NCBI RefSeq assembly: GCF_014083865.1
Contig: NZ_JACEFA010000006.1
Location: 1 to 64,000, forward strand
DNA length: 64,000 nucleotides
DNA from: Paraliobacillus salinarum
GTDB taxonomy: Bacteria > Bacillota > Bacilli > Bacillales > Amphibacillaceae
Direction: 5' to 3'
Below the pieces are notes generated by a model, which ran no database searches, was not told the DNA's origin, and was given only the letters and a program-made list of their open reading frames with translations. Positions 43,506 to 52,216 of this stretch are shown here, piece after piece. Numbering within the stretch: the stretch's first letter is position 1; each line of letters opens with the position of its first letter. A program made the position numbers and the translations under genes.

Positions 43506-43679
43506 TTAAACGTCATTATTTTTTTCAGTTTCATCTACTTGTTCATCTGTTTTGATAGCTGTTCCTGGAACTTCAGAAGTAATCACACTTTTTTTCTTTC
43601 TTTTCACTCGTCTTTTGCTGCAACCACAACCACCGGATCTACCTGTAGGTTTGGCTTTAATTACTCTGCGTTGTGACAT
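43506..43679 (-). CDS. Small basic Gly/Cys protein, 57 residues
   Basis: The ATG at 43679 follows AAAAGGAGG and opens a 57-residue frame. The N-terminal half is basic with a glycine-cysteine knot (GRSGGCGCSKRRVKRKKKS), the C-terminal half acidic. I do not recognise the family. Such small basic Cys-containing proteins occur in spore coats, and the neighbours have a similar look, but a role in the spore is only an inference. It lies 30 bases downstream of the coiled-coil gene and is probably co-transcribed. Confidence 0.65.
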   Translation of the reverse strand: MSQRRVIKAKPTGRSGGCGCSKRRVKRKKKSVITSEVPGTAIKTDEQVDETEKNNDV

Positions 43680-43709
43680 AGTATTCTAACCTCCTTTTAT
43701 AATAGGATA

Positions 43710-44573
43710 TTAATGCTTAAAAAAATCAAGAAATTTAGTAAATGTTGATTTATTTTTTTCTTCTTGATTTAACGGGTGATTGCTTTTCGTATTTCCATAA
43801 GAGTTATGAATTTTTTCTTCAAGTAAAACTGTTTGACCATTGGGTTTAGTTTCTGCTTGTTCAGTAATTTTTTTAGTTTCGCTTGAAGGGTTCACAATAA
43901 TCTCTTTATCTTTTTCGGATGACATAGTAGTCGCCTTTTTTTGGCTTGTAATCATCTTTTTAATTTGTTTTGGTGTTGTTTGTAAATGGAAAGGTTCAGG
44001 ATTTTTATTTGTCTGTTTTTTTTCAGGGAGCATATAGGCTTCTTGATAAGACTTTAGATCTTTGAAATGGAAAGGTTCAGGTTGTGGAGTGACTTTACTA
44101 TCTGTGTTGTTGACTCTTGAATGGTTTATAGTGGTTAAAAAATCAGCTTTATGAGTAATGGAGTCTTGTTGATTTGGTATTAAATTAGACATTTTGTACA
44201 CCTCCTTATCCGATTGTGACTCTATTGAAAGCCAACGATTATATAAATGATAGATTGATAGAACATGGGCAGACATCTCTTTGAGTAGTAAATCTTGCAA
44301 ATGATCAATTGTCATCGCATTAGTTTGGTTCTGTTTTAATTGCTTGTTTTCTTTAACCAATTCTTTATTTTCTAATTTTAATTTGTTTATTTTTTCTTCC
44401 ATGCTATAGATTTCTTCTTCTAAACATAGAATCTGTGATGTTAATCTATCGTTTGTTTGCTTTAATTTCATATAGGCTTCACTTACGTCGTTCTGTTGAT
44501 AGCTTTTAATTAACTTTTTATATCTTTTTAGTTGTAATAATAAATAACTTATTTCGTTTTTGTTGTGTTTCAT
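43710..44573 (-). CDS. Coiled-coil protein with repeated PEPFH segments, unknown
   Basis: The protein (287 residues from the ATG at 44573, or one more from a TTG at 44576) has a long N-terminal coiled coil (about 1-95, with LEEEIYSMEEKINKLKLENK), a hydrophilic low-complexity tail, and two copies of a PEPFHFKDL / PEPFHLQTT segment (near 167 and 193). It ends FTKFLDFFKH. No catalytic motif is seen. I do not recognise the family. The layout suggests a structural or adapter protein, and the neighbours look like spore-surface proteins. GGAG lies 8-11 bases before the two possible starts. Confidence 0.65.
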   Translation of the reverse strand: MKHNKNEISYLLLQLKRYKKLIKSYQQNDVSEAYMKLKQTNDRLTSQILCLEEEIYSMEEKINKLKLENKELVKENKQLKQNQTNAMTIDHLQDLLLKEMSAHVLSIYHLYNRWLSIESQSDKEVYKMSNLIPNQQDSITHKADFLTTINHSRVNNTDSKVTPQPEPFHFKDLKSYQEAYMLPEKKQTNKNPEPFHLQTTPKQIKKMITSQKKATTMSSEKDKEIIVNPSSETKKITEQAETKPNGQTVLLEEKIHNSYGNTKSNHPLNQEEKNKSTFTKFLDFFKH

Positions 44574-44731
44574 CAATCGATCAGCTCCAACATTCTATAC
44601 TAATGTATATATATGTTATGTCAGAATGAGTGTGCTTCTTTTATTAATAAAACTAAAATTCGTGATAGATACCTTTTTTATTTGATTTAATAGAAAATAG
44701 ACTACTGTACAACGCAAATATAAGTTATTCA

Positions 44732-44740
44732 CATATTTTA
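44732..44740 (+). promoter_or_regulatory. Possible sigma-K -10 element
   Basis: CATATTTTA fits the CATANNNTA consensus of the late mother-cell sigma factor and lies about 40 bases before the ATG at 44781. The -35 partner (AC) is present only with loose spacing, so this is weak support for expression late in sporulation. Confidence 0.35.
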
Positions 44741-44780
44741 ATAGCGTATGAAAAATAATCTATGTGAAGGAGTAGATAAG

Positions 44781-45449
44781 ATGGAGAATCAAGCATTACA
44801 AGCGACACCAGAACTTCTCTGTTTTAATGCTGAGAAAGTTTATGATTGGGTAATGTTACAAGTTCAGTTTAGTCAAAATGTACCAGTCGCTGATTTAGGG
44901 ACACTTCCAATTGATCCTGGTTCTGGAACTGTAACTAATATGTCCGTAAGATGTATATTAACAGATTCACAAGGTAATCCGTTGCCTCCAAATGCACAAG
45001 TTCCTGTTGAAGAAACGGCAGATAGACAAGATCGAGTGTTCGTTATTGATGGGAATCAAGTAACATTGCAACGTGTGAGCTTTGAAAAAACACTTTATGT
45101 AGTACTAGAATTTACAGGATATGATGGAACGACACCATTTGTAGAAATGTCTGATCCAATTGAGCTAACCATTCCTGAGTCAGTTTATTTATGTGCACCA
45201 GAAGGAACGAGGTTAGTAGTTCGTATTTCTGATCTGGAATGTAGTGCTAGTATCAATGTTGCAGCTGGGGCAATGGAAAGTGCAGACTTGTCATTAGATA
45301 TTTGTCAAAGTGTTCAAACAGTTGCTGATGTTACGCTTGAGCTAGTTGCTGACTTCTGTGAGCCGAGAGATAACCTAATTACGGAAGAATGCCCGAATCC
45401 AATCATACCACCACAATGTCCAGTTGTTTTTCCAGGCGTAAATAACTAA
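44781..45449 (+). CDS. Predicted beta-rich surface protein, possibly of the spore
   Basis: The 222-residue protein has no signal peptide and is acidic. It begins with ELLCFNAEKVYDWVMLQVQF, where the C...KVYDW pattern recalls spore proteins with the SPOCS/DUF3794 domain, and ends in a proline- and cysteine-containing tail (ITEECPNPIIPPQCPVVFPG). Six cysteines are spread over the sequence. I do not firmly recognise the family; a spore coat or exosporium component is a guess. The start at 44781 has GAAGGAG 8 bases upstream; a longer frame from 44748 has none. Confidence 0.65.
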   Translation: MENQALQATPELLCFNAEKVYDWVMLQVQFSQNVPVADLGTLPIDPGSGTVTNMSVRCILTDSQGNPLPPNAQVPVEETADRQDRVFVIDGNQVTLQRVSFEKTLYVVLEFTGYDGTTPFVEMSDPIELTIPESVYLCAPEGTRLVVRISDLECSASINVAAGAMESADLSLDICQSVQTVADVTLELVADFCEPRDNLITEECPNPIIPPQCPVVFPGVNN

Positions 45450-45460
45450 GCAATTCATTA

Positions 45461-45498
45461 AGAAGACTATTTCAAAAGTTTGAGATAGTCTTTTCTTT
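45461..45498 (+). terminator. Terminator after the beta-rich protein gene
   Basis: AAGACTATTTCA and TGAGATAGTCTT pair with one mismatch and are followed by TTCTTTTTT. Confidence 0.75.
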
Positions 45499-45557
45499 TT
45501 TACAATAATTAATAATTTATTTTATATAACATAAATTTATATGAGGGAGGCGGTTGT

Positions 45558-46109
45558 ATGAATGAATTAACACCTAAAATTGAAGAGAAATTAGAGGAAT
45601 TAGATCTGCAAAGAGAAGCATTTATTTCAAAAATAAAGCGAGTAATGGCCAATAATCAAAAAATAGAATTAGAAAAAAATTTACTTGTCTATTTTTCTTA
45701 TAGTTGTAATTTAACCAGCCTAAGGAATGAGGAGAACTATATTATAGGTAGCTTGATAATACATAATTATAGCTCACAGCCTATTAAGCAATTAACTATC
45801 GGACTTGTTGTTGACTCAGAACAGGTGTATCAGTTTACTGGAAAGTATGTGACAGATAATAGCCAATCAGGTCAAAAAACACCTGTAAATTGGAAGCGGA
45901 TTTCCGACGATAACGATCAACACACTTATTGGTTTCAATGGATTGGTAAAGACCCCATTGCTTCTAATTCTACAGTTGCTTTTTCTAATTTTAGTTTAAG
46001 TTGGGAAAGTAATCATCCTTTTGCATGCTCTGTGAAAGGCTTTGTTTATACAGATGAATATAGGGATGGTGTGAAAAGCAACAACGAAATTAGCGTGCAA
46101 CTCAGTTGA
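45558..46109 (+). CDS. Unknown protein with N-terminal coiled coil and beta-rich body
   Basis: The 183-residue protein begins with a charged helical segment (about 1-40: EEKLEELDLQREAFISKIKRV) followed by a beta-rich part with many aromatic and Ser/Thr residues (YFSYSCNLTSL, IGSLIIHNYSSQPIKQLTIG, YWFQWIGKDP). It has no signal peptide or catalytic motif. I do not recognise it. The ATG follows GAGGGAGG. It is followed 18 bases later by the 85-residue gene, so the two form a small operon. Confidence 0.65.
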   Translation: MNELTPKIEEKLEELDLQREAFISKIKRVMANNQKIELEKNLLVYFSYSCNLTSLRNEENYIIGSLIIHNYSSQPIKQLTIGLVVDSEQVYQFTGKYVTDNSQSGQKTPVNWKRISDDNDQHTYWFQWIGKDPIASNSTVAFSNFSLSWESNHPFACSVKGFVYTDEYRDGVKSNNEISVQLS

Positions 46110-46127
46110 AATGAGGTGTGAAGAACA

Positions 46128-46385
46128 ATGAATGAAGAGTTATTGTGGGAAAGGATAAGAAGTGAAGTAGATACATTATTTTCGAGCGAAAATTTAGATC
46201 AGGAAGCAATAGAAGACCTTATTTATCTCTTACTTTTAAAAAGAATGTATAACAAAGATAATGATCGATTTAAATCAATCAATGAGTGTGAATCAAATGT
46301 TTTAAGCCAAATTGAACGGATAATGAGGAAAGATAAGGATAGCTTTGAAAGTGTACTAGGAGATTTAAATAAGATTTTCAATTAA
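46128..46385 (+). CDS. Small acidic helical protein, 85 residues, unknown
   Basis: The protein is predicted to be all-helical and charged, with MNEELLWERIRSEVDTLF at the N-terminus and a hydrophobic stretch LIYLLLLKRMY near residue 32. No known motif is seen. It lies 18 bases after the preceding gene and has GAGGTGTG before the ATG. It may be a partner of the protein encoded upstream. A weak hairpin (AAAGGA/TCCTTT) follows. Confidence 0.62.
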   Translation: MNEELLWERIRSEVDTLFSSENLDQEAIEDLIYLLLLKRMYNKDNDRFKSINECESNVLSQIERIMRKDKDSFESVLGDLNKIFN

Positions 46386-46473
46386 AAGGAGGGTGAATCT
46401 ATCTTCCTTTTTTCTTTTGTCTCTAAAAACATGCTACAATAAGTGGAACATCGATAAATAAGGTGTGAAAGAT

Positions 46474-47157
46474 ATGATGACGAAAAGAATGAAAAAGAAA
46501 TGGATAAAGACTATTAATCTAACTATAGGTACTGCAGGTATGATAGCTTTGGTACTTGTACTCGTTACATTTGTAGCGAATGAGCGGTTTAGTGAATTAT
46601 CAAATGAGCCATCCAATGCTTATCCACTTACAGAAAAGGTCCTTTCTTATCAACCATTAGTTGAAAAGGAACTTGCGAAAGAGAATAAAAAAGAATACAC
46701 AGCGGTGGTTTTAGCTTTGATGATGCAAGAGTCTGGTGGCAGAGGAGATGATCCGATGCAAGCTTCAGAAAGTGCATGTGGAAAAATTGGCTGTATCGAT
46801 GATCCTAAAGAGTCAATCAAAAAAGGGGTTTCTTATTTCATTGATACATTGGAAGCAGCAGATGGTGATCTCGAATTAGCGCTACAATCGTATAACTTTG
46901 GTCTAGGATTCATTAACTATGCGAACAAGCAGGGGGAGGGCTATTCTTTACCGTTAGCGATTGAATTTTCCCAGATGAAATATCAGGAACTTAAAGATAC
47001 AGGTATTTATAGTTGTTTACGAGAAGAAGCAAAAGCTTATAATGCATGCTATGGTGATATCTATTATGTAGATGCGGTTTCAAAATACTTTCCCAAAGCA
47101 TTAGAATTTACAGAGAAAAAAGTGGAAGTAGCACAAGTCTCATTAGCTAGAAAATAA
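46474..47157 (+). CDS. Membrane-anchored lysozyme-like protein (CwlT-type muramidase domain)
   Basis: The 227-residue protein has a basic N-terminus, one membrane helix (about 14-35) and an extracellular domain with the lysozyme-like core AVVLALMMQESGGRGDDPMQASES (catalytic Glu in MMQES, about 87), CGKIGCIDDPKESIKKGVSYF and LQSYNFGLGFINYA. This is the T4-like muramidase fold of CwlT-type proteins, which cut peptidoglycan; here there is no NlpC/P60 domain. It may act in cell-wall growth or spore-related remodelling. I used the ATG at 46474; a GTG at 46465 overlaps the AAGG site. Confidence 0.8.
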   Translation: MMTKRMKKKWIKTINLTIGTAGMIALVLVLVTFVANERFSELSNEPSNAYPLTEKVLSYQPLVEKELAKENKKEYTAVVLALMMQESGGRGDDPMQASESACGKIGCIDDPKESIKKGVSYFIDTLEAADGDLELALQSYNFGLGFINYANKQGEGYSLPLAIEFSQMKYQELKDTGIYSCLREEAKAYNACYGDIYYVDAVSKYFPKALEFTEKKVEVAQVSLARK

Positions 47158-47232
47158 TTTTGTGAAAAACTCGAAATTTGTCGAGTGTATATTGTAAACT
47201 ATTCTTAATCTAATAACGAAGGGGTTGTACGT

Positions 47233-48171
47233 ATGACAAAGAAAGTATATTTTAATCATGATGCTGGTGTGGATGATCTAGTTTCCTTATTTTTGTTAAC
47301 ACAAATGAAAGATATAGAGCTTACTGGTGTATCAGTCATTCCGGCTGATGGTTATTTAGAGCCCGGTACAGATGCTAGCCGAAAAATTATTGATCGTTTT
47401 TCAGATTATCCTGTAGAGGTAGCTAAATCCAATTCAAGAGGAGAGAATCCTTTTCCAAGTGATTGGAGAATGCACACATTTGTCGTTGATGCGTTACCAA
47501 TTTTAAACGAAAGTGGTGAGATGAAGACACCATTAAGTTCAATGCATGCGCATCATCATATGGTAGAGAAGCTATTACAAACAGATGAAAAGACAACGCT
47601 TCTATTTACTGGACCGTTAACTGACCTAGCTAGAGCGTTAGACGAGGTGCCAGAAATAGAGGATAAAATTGAAAAACTAGTTTGGATGGGTGGAACTTTT
47701 CAAGAAGTAGGGAATGTACAAGAACCAGAGCATGATGGTACAGCAGAATGGAATGCTTTTTGGGATCCTGCAGCAGTACAACGTGTTTGGGCTAGTGGAA
47801 TAGAAATAGAAATGATCGCATTAGAAAGCACGCAGCAAGTGCCATTAACATTAGATGTTCGACGGAATTGGGCAGCATTAAGGAAAGATGAAGGTGTCGA
47901 CTTCCTTGGTCAGTGCTATGCAGCGGTTCCGCCACTTGTACATGTAGAAACGAACTCAACTTATTATCTTTGGGATGTGTTAACAACTGCCTATATAGGA
48001 AAGCCTGATTTAGTGAAGACTAAAACAGTTAAAAGTAAAGTGTTAACACAAGTTCCAAGTCAAGGAAGAACAATTGAATCTGAAAATGGGAGAGAAGTGA
48101 GCGTAGTATATGATGTCGCTGCTCAAGCATTTTTCGATTATATTACTGCATTAGCACAACAAGTAAAATGA
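47233..48171 (+). CDS. Nucleoside hydrolase (IunH family), first of two
   Basis: The 312-residue protein has the N-terminal metal site VYFNHDAGVDDLVSL; the family usually has DxDxGxDD, so the first Asp is Asn here. Other family segments are LLFTGPLTDLARAL (about 122-135), LVWMGGTF and a late Asp in VVYDVAA. These enzymes cleave the N-glycosidic bond of nucleosides for salvage. The change of one calcium ligand may alter activity or substrate. It ends just before a second hydrolase of the same family, with which it forms an operon. The ATG follows GAAGGGG. Confidence 0.85.
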   Translation: MTKKVYFNHDAGVDDLVSLFLLTQMKDIELTGVSVIPADGYLEPGTDASRKIIDRFSDYPVEVAKSNSRGENPFPSDWRMHTFVVDALPILNESGEMKTPLSSMHAHHHMVEKLLQTDEKTTLLFTGPLTDLARALDEVPEIEDKIEKLVWMGGTFQEVGNVQEPEHDGTAEWNAFWDPAAVQRVWASGIEIEMIALESTQQVPLTLDVRRNWAALRKDEGVDFLGQCYAAVPPLVHVETNSTYYLWDVLTTAYIGKPDLVKTKTVKSKVLTQVPSQGRTIESENGREVSVVYDVAAQAFFDYITALAQQVK

Positions 48172-48185
48172 GGTTGGTGAACAAG

Positions 48186-49133
48186 ATGAAACGCGTAATT
48201 ATAGATACAGATACAGCTGGGGATGATACGATTGCATTGTTCATGGCTTTACATCATTTTCAAGTAGAAGGTGTTTTGATCACTGGTGGTAACGTTCAAT
48301 TTGATCAAGAAGTAGAGAATGCGTTATATACTATTGAAGTCGCGGGTAAAGGTGGGGAAGTTCCGGTTTTTAAAGGACACGAAACACCAATTTTGCAATT
48401 CGGAAGTGAGAAACACGTAACAGTGGAAGATGTGCATGGTTCAGATGGAATGGGAGGCGCTAATTTTCCAAAAGCAAAGCAACAGCCTAAATCAGAACAT
48501 GCGGTAGATTTTTTAATTCGTAAAGTGCATGAAAACCCAGGGGAGTTATCTATTATGGCGATTGCTCCATTAACAAATATTGCAATGGCGTTGAAAAAAG
48601 ATCCAACCATTGCAACAGAAATAAAAGAGATTTTTATTATGGGTGGTACAAATAATTACTTAGGGAATATTACTCCAGCAGCAGAGTATAATTTCTATGT
48701 TGATCCAGAAGCTGCACGGATTGTTCTGCATTCTGGCATACCTTTGACAATGGTTGGTTGGGAAATGTGCACACAATATTCTGTTATGAATGATCAAGAT
48801 CATCAGGATATTGAACAACTACAAACAAAAGGTTCTGATTTCTTTATTAAAATAAATGAAGTAGTAAAAGAATTCAATAAAGCGGTGCATCGATTAGATG
48901 GAACAACACACCCGGACACCTTGTTAATGGCAATTGCAGCGGACGAAGCGGTGATGACCAAATCGACGAACTATTATGTCGACATTGAAACAAAGGGAGA
49001 GTTAACAAGAGGATATAGCCTTGTCGATATAAATGGCAGATTAGAACAGCCAGCAAATGTACGTGTTTGTGAAGAAGTGGATCGAGATCGTTTTAAGACG
49101 GCACTGTTAAACTGCTTAAAGGAAATTCAATAA
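48186..49133 (+). CDS. Nucleoside hydrolase (IunH family), second of two
   Basis: The 315-residue protein has the intact calcium site IIDTDTAGDDTIALFM at the N-terminus, VHGSDGMGGANFP (about 82-94), MAIAPLTNIAMAL and FIMGGTNNYLGNITPAAEYNFYVDPEAA (about 150-177). It is a ribonucleoside hydrolase for salvage of purines or pyrimidines. The start at 48186 has GAGGTTGGTG upstream; an ATG at 48168 overlaps the previous stop and has no site. The tandem pair with one degenerate site suggests different substrates. Confidence 0.85.
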   Translation: MKRVIIDTDTAGDDTIALFMALHHFQVEGVLITGGNVQFDQEVENALYTIEVAGKGGEVPVFKGHETPILQFGSEKHVTVEDVHGSDGMGGANFPKAKQQPKSEHAVDFLIRKVHENPGELSIMAIAPLTNIAMALKKDPTIATEIKEIFIMGGTNNYLGNITPAAEYNFYVDPEAARIVLHSGIPLTMVGWEMCTQYSVMNDQDHQDIEQLQTKGSDFFIKINEVVKEFNKAVHRLDGTTHPDTLLMAIAADEAVMTKSTNYYVDIETKGELTRGYSLVDINGRLEQPANVRVCEEVDRDRFKTALLNCLKEIQ

Positions 49134-49170
49134 AATAAAAAGGGAAGAAAATTCTTCTCTACTAGAAACA

Positions 49171-49207
49171 AAACCCGGTATCGCTTCATTACGACGATAC
49201 CGGGTTT
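49171..49207. terminator. Strong bidirectional terminator between the nucleoside hydrolases and adhE
   Basis: AAACCCGGTATCG and CGATACCGGGTTT form a perfect 13-bp stem with an 11-base loop. Confidence 0.9.
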
Positions 49208-49234
49208 CTCTATATTACATAAGGGGAGGGAAGA

Positions 49235-51832
49235 TTATCCTTTAAAAGCGTTACGATATACTTCAGCTAACTCAGTTACAAGCGGTAATTTAGGGTTTGC
49301 TGTTGTACATTGATCTTCAAAAGCACGATCAGCAAGGTAATCTACTTTTGCTTCAAAATCTTTTTTCGTAACACCGTTTTCTGCAATGCTCATTGGAATA
49401 TTTAATTCTTTTGCTAGGCTATAGATTGCTTTAATTAAGCTCTCTACACCTTCTTCTGTTGTATTTGCAGGTAATCCTAATTCTTTAGCAATTTCAGCGT
49501 AACGTTTGTCTGCAATGAAATGCTCATACTTAGGGAATGACACAAACTTCGATGGTTTCTGCGCATTGTAACGAATGACATGTGGCATTAGAATTGCATT
49601 CGCACGACCGTGTGCAATATGGAATTCAGCACCTAATTTATGTGCAAGACTATGGTTAATACCTAAGAATGCATTGGCAAACGCCATTCCGGCGATAGTA
49701 GAAGCGTTATGCATTTTTTCTCTTGCTAATTCATTACTACCATCACGGTAAGCTTGTGGTAAATATTCAAATACAAGCTGAATCGCTTTAATTGCAAGAC
49801 CATCTGTGTAGTCGTTTGCCATATTAGAAACATATGCTTCAATTGCATGCGTTAATACGTCCATACCTGTGTCTGCTGTAACAACTTTAGGTACAGTCAT
49901 CACAAATTGTGGATCAATAATCGCTACATCAGGTGTTAATTCATAGTCTGCTAACGGATATTTCACATTATTTTCTTTGTCTGTAATAACAGAGAATGAT
50001 GTTACTTCAGATCCTGTACCAGAAGTTGTAGGAATTGCAACAAACTGAGCGCGTTGTCCTAATGATGGATATTTATAAGCACGCTTACGGATATCTAAGA
50101 ATTTTTGTTTGATACCGTTAAAGTCTGTTTCAGGGTGCTCATGGAATAACCACATACCTTTAGCTGCATCCATTGCAGAACCACCACCAAGTGCAATAAT
50201 AACATCTGGTTGGAAAGCATCCATTGCTGCCGCGCCACGCATAACTGTTTCTTTTGATGGATCTGGTTCTACATCTGAGAAAATTTCACAGTGTACATAA
50301 TCCGGGCGCTTACGTAAGTGATAAAGTACTTTGTCAACATAACCTAATTTAACCATCATATCATCTGTAACGATAAATGCTTTAGAGATTTTAGGCATTT
50401 TAGCTAAATATTGTACAGAATTTTTTTCGAAATAAATTTTTGGTGGAACTTTGAACCATTGCATATTAACATTCCTTCTTGCCATTTTTTTCACGTTAAT
50501 TAAGTGAACTGCTCCTACGTTAGTTGAAACAGAGTTACCACCGTATGAACCACAGCCAAGTGTTAGTGAAGGCATATATGCATTGTAGATATCACCAATT
50601 GCCCCTTGTGAAGATGGAGCATTAACAATGATACGTCCAGCTTTCATTCTTGCACCAAAAGCATCGATGACATTTTGGTCGGCAGAGTGGATTACTGCTG
50701 AGTGTCCTAATCCACCAAATTCTAGCATCTCTTCACATCTTTCAAGCCCTTCTTCACTGCTGTTTACTTTATATGCAGCAAGAACAGGACTTAATTTTTC
50801 ACGAGAAAGTGGGTGGTCAGGTCCAACTCCTGTTAACTCTGCAACAAGAATTTTTGTGTTTTCAGGAACTTTTACTCCTGCCATTTCGGCAATTTTAACT
50901 GGTTTCATTCCTACGATTGCAGGGTTTACAGCACAAGTATCTTCATTGATTACTAGTTTTTCTACTTTTGCTTTTTCAGCAGGGCTCAAGAAATGAACAC
51001 TGTTATCAATCATCTCTTGTTTTACTTCATCATAAATTTCTTTATCGACAATAATCGCTTGCTCAGAAGCACAAATCATACCATTATCAAATGTTTTTGA
51101 TAAAATAACGTCATTTACTGCACGTTTTACGTTAACTGATTTTTCAATATAACAAGGTACGTTTCCAGCACCTACACCTAATGCAGGCTTTCCAGAACTG
51201 TAAGCTGATTTAACCATTCCAGGACCACCAGTTGCTAAAATGGTTGCTACACCGTCATGTTTCATTAATGTTTGAGTTGCTTCAATAGAAGGCTTTTCAA
51301 TAAATTGAATGCAATTCTTTGGCGCCCCAGCTTTTACTGCTGCTTCGTATACAATTGTTGCAGAAGCGGCACTACATTTTTGTGCTGAAGGGTGAAAAGC
51401 AAAGATAATTGGGTTTCCTGTTTTTATTGAAATAATAGATTTAAATAAAGTTGTTGATGTTGGGTTTGTTACTGGAGTAACTCCTGCAACCACCCCGATT
51501 GGTTCAGCAATTTCTACTAATCCTTCGTGCTCATTATCACTAATTACACCAATTGTTTTGTCGTATTTCACATTATGGTAAACATACTCAGTTGCAAAGA
51601 TATTCTTAATAATTTTATCTTCATAGACTCCACGTCCAGTTTCTTCAACAGCCATTTTTGCTAGTTGCATATGCTGGTCTAATCCAGCTAAAGCCATTTC
51701 TTTAACGATATGATCTACTTGCTCTTGATTAAGTTTTCTCATTTCCGATAAAGCTTCTTGTGCGTTACTTACTAATTTGTCAATGCTTTCTGCAACAGTT
51801 ACTTCTTGTTTCTTTTCTACTTTTGAGACCAT
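49235..51832 (-). CDS. adhE: Bifunctional acetaldehyde-CoA/alcohol dehydrogenase
   Basis: The 865-residue protein reduces acetyl-CoA to acetaldehyde and then to ethanol, regenerating NAD+ in fermentation. The N-terminal aldehyde dehydrogenase domain (about 1-440) shows VTPVTNPTSTTLFKS, GGPGMVKSAYSSGKPALGVG and the catalytic Cys in FDNGMICASEQA. The C-terminal iron alcohol dehydrogenase domain shows ALGGGSAMDAAKGMWLF, IPTTSGTGSEVTSFSV and the metal segment GINHSLAHKLGAEFHIAHGRAN. Both domains are complete. TAGGAGG precedes the ATG. A Rex operator and a cre-like site lie upstream of the small gene that precedes it. Confidence 0.95.
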   Translation of the reverse strand: MVSKVEKKQEVTVAESIDKLVSNAQEALSEMRKLNQEQVDHIVKEMALAGLDQHMQLAKMAVEETGRGVYEDKIIKNIFATEYVYHNVKYDKTIGVISDNEHEGLVEIAEPIGVVAGVTPVTNPTSTTLFKSIISIKTGNPIIFAFHPSAQKCSAASATIVYEAAVKAGAPKNCIQFIEKPSIEATQTLMKHDGVATILATGGPGMVKSAYSSGKPALGVGAGNVPCYIEKSVNVKRAVNDVILSKTFDNGMICASEQAIIVDKEIYDEVKQEMIDNSVHFLSPAEKAKVEKLVINEDTCAVNPAIVGMKPVKIAEMAGVKVPENTKILVAELTGVGPDHPLSREKLSPVLAAYKVNSSEEGLERCEEMLEFGGLGHSAVIHSADQNVIDAFGARMKAGRIIVNAPSSQGAIGDIYNAYMPSLTLGCGSYGGNSVSTNVGAVHLINVKKMARRNVNMQWFKVPPKIYFEKNSVQYLAKMPKISKAFIVTDDMMVKLGYVDKVLYHLRKRPDYVHCEIFSDVEPDPSKETVMRGAAAMDAFQPDVIIALGGGSAMDAAKGMWLFHEHPETDFNGIKQKFLDIRKRAYKYPSLGQRAQFVAIPTTSGTGSEVTSFSVITDKENNVKYPLADYELTPDVAIIDPQFVMTVPKVVTADTGMDVLTHAIEAYVSNMANDYTDGLAIKAIQLVFEYLPQAYRDGSNELAREKMHNASTIAGMAFANAFLGINHSLAHKLGAEFHIAHGRANAILMPHVIRYNAQKPSKFVSFPKYEHFIADKRYAEIAKELGLPANTTEEGVESLIKAIYSLAKELNIPMSIAENGVTKKDFEAKVDYLADRAFEDQCTTANPKLPLVTELAEVYRNAFKG

Positions 51833-51892
51833 GTTATTACCTCCTAATTATTATGTGAATGATTGAGCATGATAACTCAAAAAAATAATTAA

Positions 51893-52120
51893 CTAATTTA
51901 GCGACGGGTTACGAGGGACTTTGACAAAAGATACATCTTTGATCATGCGTGTGTTTGGCTTAATTACCACGACATAATGTTTTGTCCAAATAAAATTTGG
52001 TATATCTTGATTATCTTCAAAACACATTGCTTCAAATGTATCACCAACTTGCTTTTCGAAGTGCTCCTGTGTATAAGATTCGGCATCTGTACTAAAGTCT
52101 TTCCACTGATGTAAAATCAT
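51893..52120 (-). CDS. Small conserved-looking protein of unknown function, 75 residues
   Basis: The protein has a mixed composition, with aromatic residues in DIPNFIWTKHYVVVIKP and no membrane segment or known motif. The ATG follows AAGGGGTG with good spacing, which supports a real gene. It lies 60 bases upstream of adhE in the same direction, and the Rex and cre-like sites lie in front of it, so it may be co-transcribed with adhE. I do not recognise the family. Confidence 0.65.
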   Translation of the reverse strand: MILHQWKDFSTDAESYTQEHFEKQVGDTFEAMCFEDNQDIPNFIWTKHYVVVIKPNTRMIKDVSFVKVPRNPSLN

Positions 52121-52162
52121 ATTTTATCACCCCTTCGCTCTTTCTGATTACATCATAACACC

Positions 52163-52176
52163 TGTTAACGCTTACA
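52163..52176. promoter_or_regulatory. cre-like site (CcpA) upstream of the adhE region
   Basis: TGTTAACGCTTACA fits the cre consensus TGNAANCGNTNNCA with one mismatch. It overlaps the probable -35 (TTGTAA on the minus strand) and lies upstream of a TATGAT -10 at 52152-52157, so binding should repress. Confidence 0.5.
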
Positions 52177-52198
52177 AAACATTGGCTTTGTGACAAGT

Positions 52199-52216
52199 TT
52201 GTGAAATGTTTCACAA
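52199..52216. promoter_or_regulatory. Perfect Rex operator upstream of the adhE region
   Basis: TTGTGAAATGTTTCACAA is an exact match to the Rex consensus TTGTGAA-N4-TTCACAA. adhE is a classical target of Rex, the NADH-sensing repressor of fermentation genes. It lies about 80 bases upstream of the 75-residue gene start. Confidence 0.8.

Noticed and set aside
50628-50996. 122-codon plus-strand frame inside adhE
   Set aside because: Antisense shadow of the aldehyde dehydrogenase domain; no ribosome binding site.
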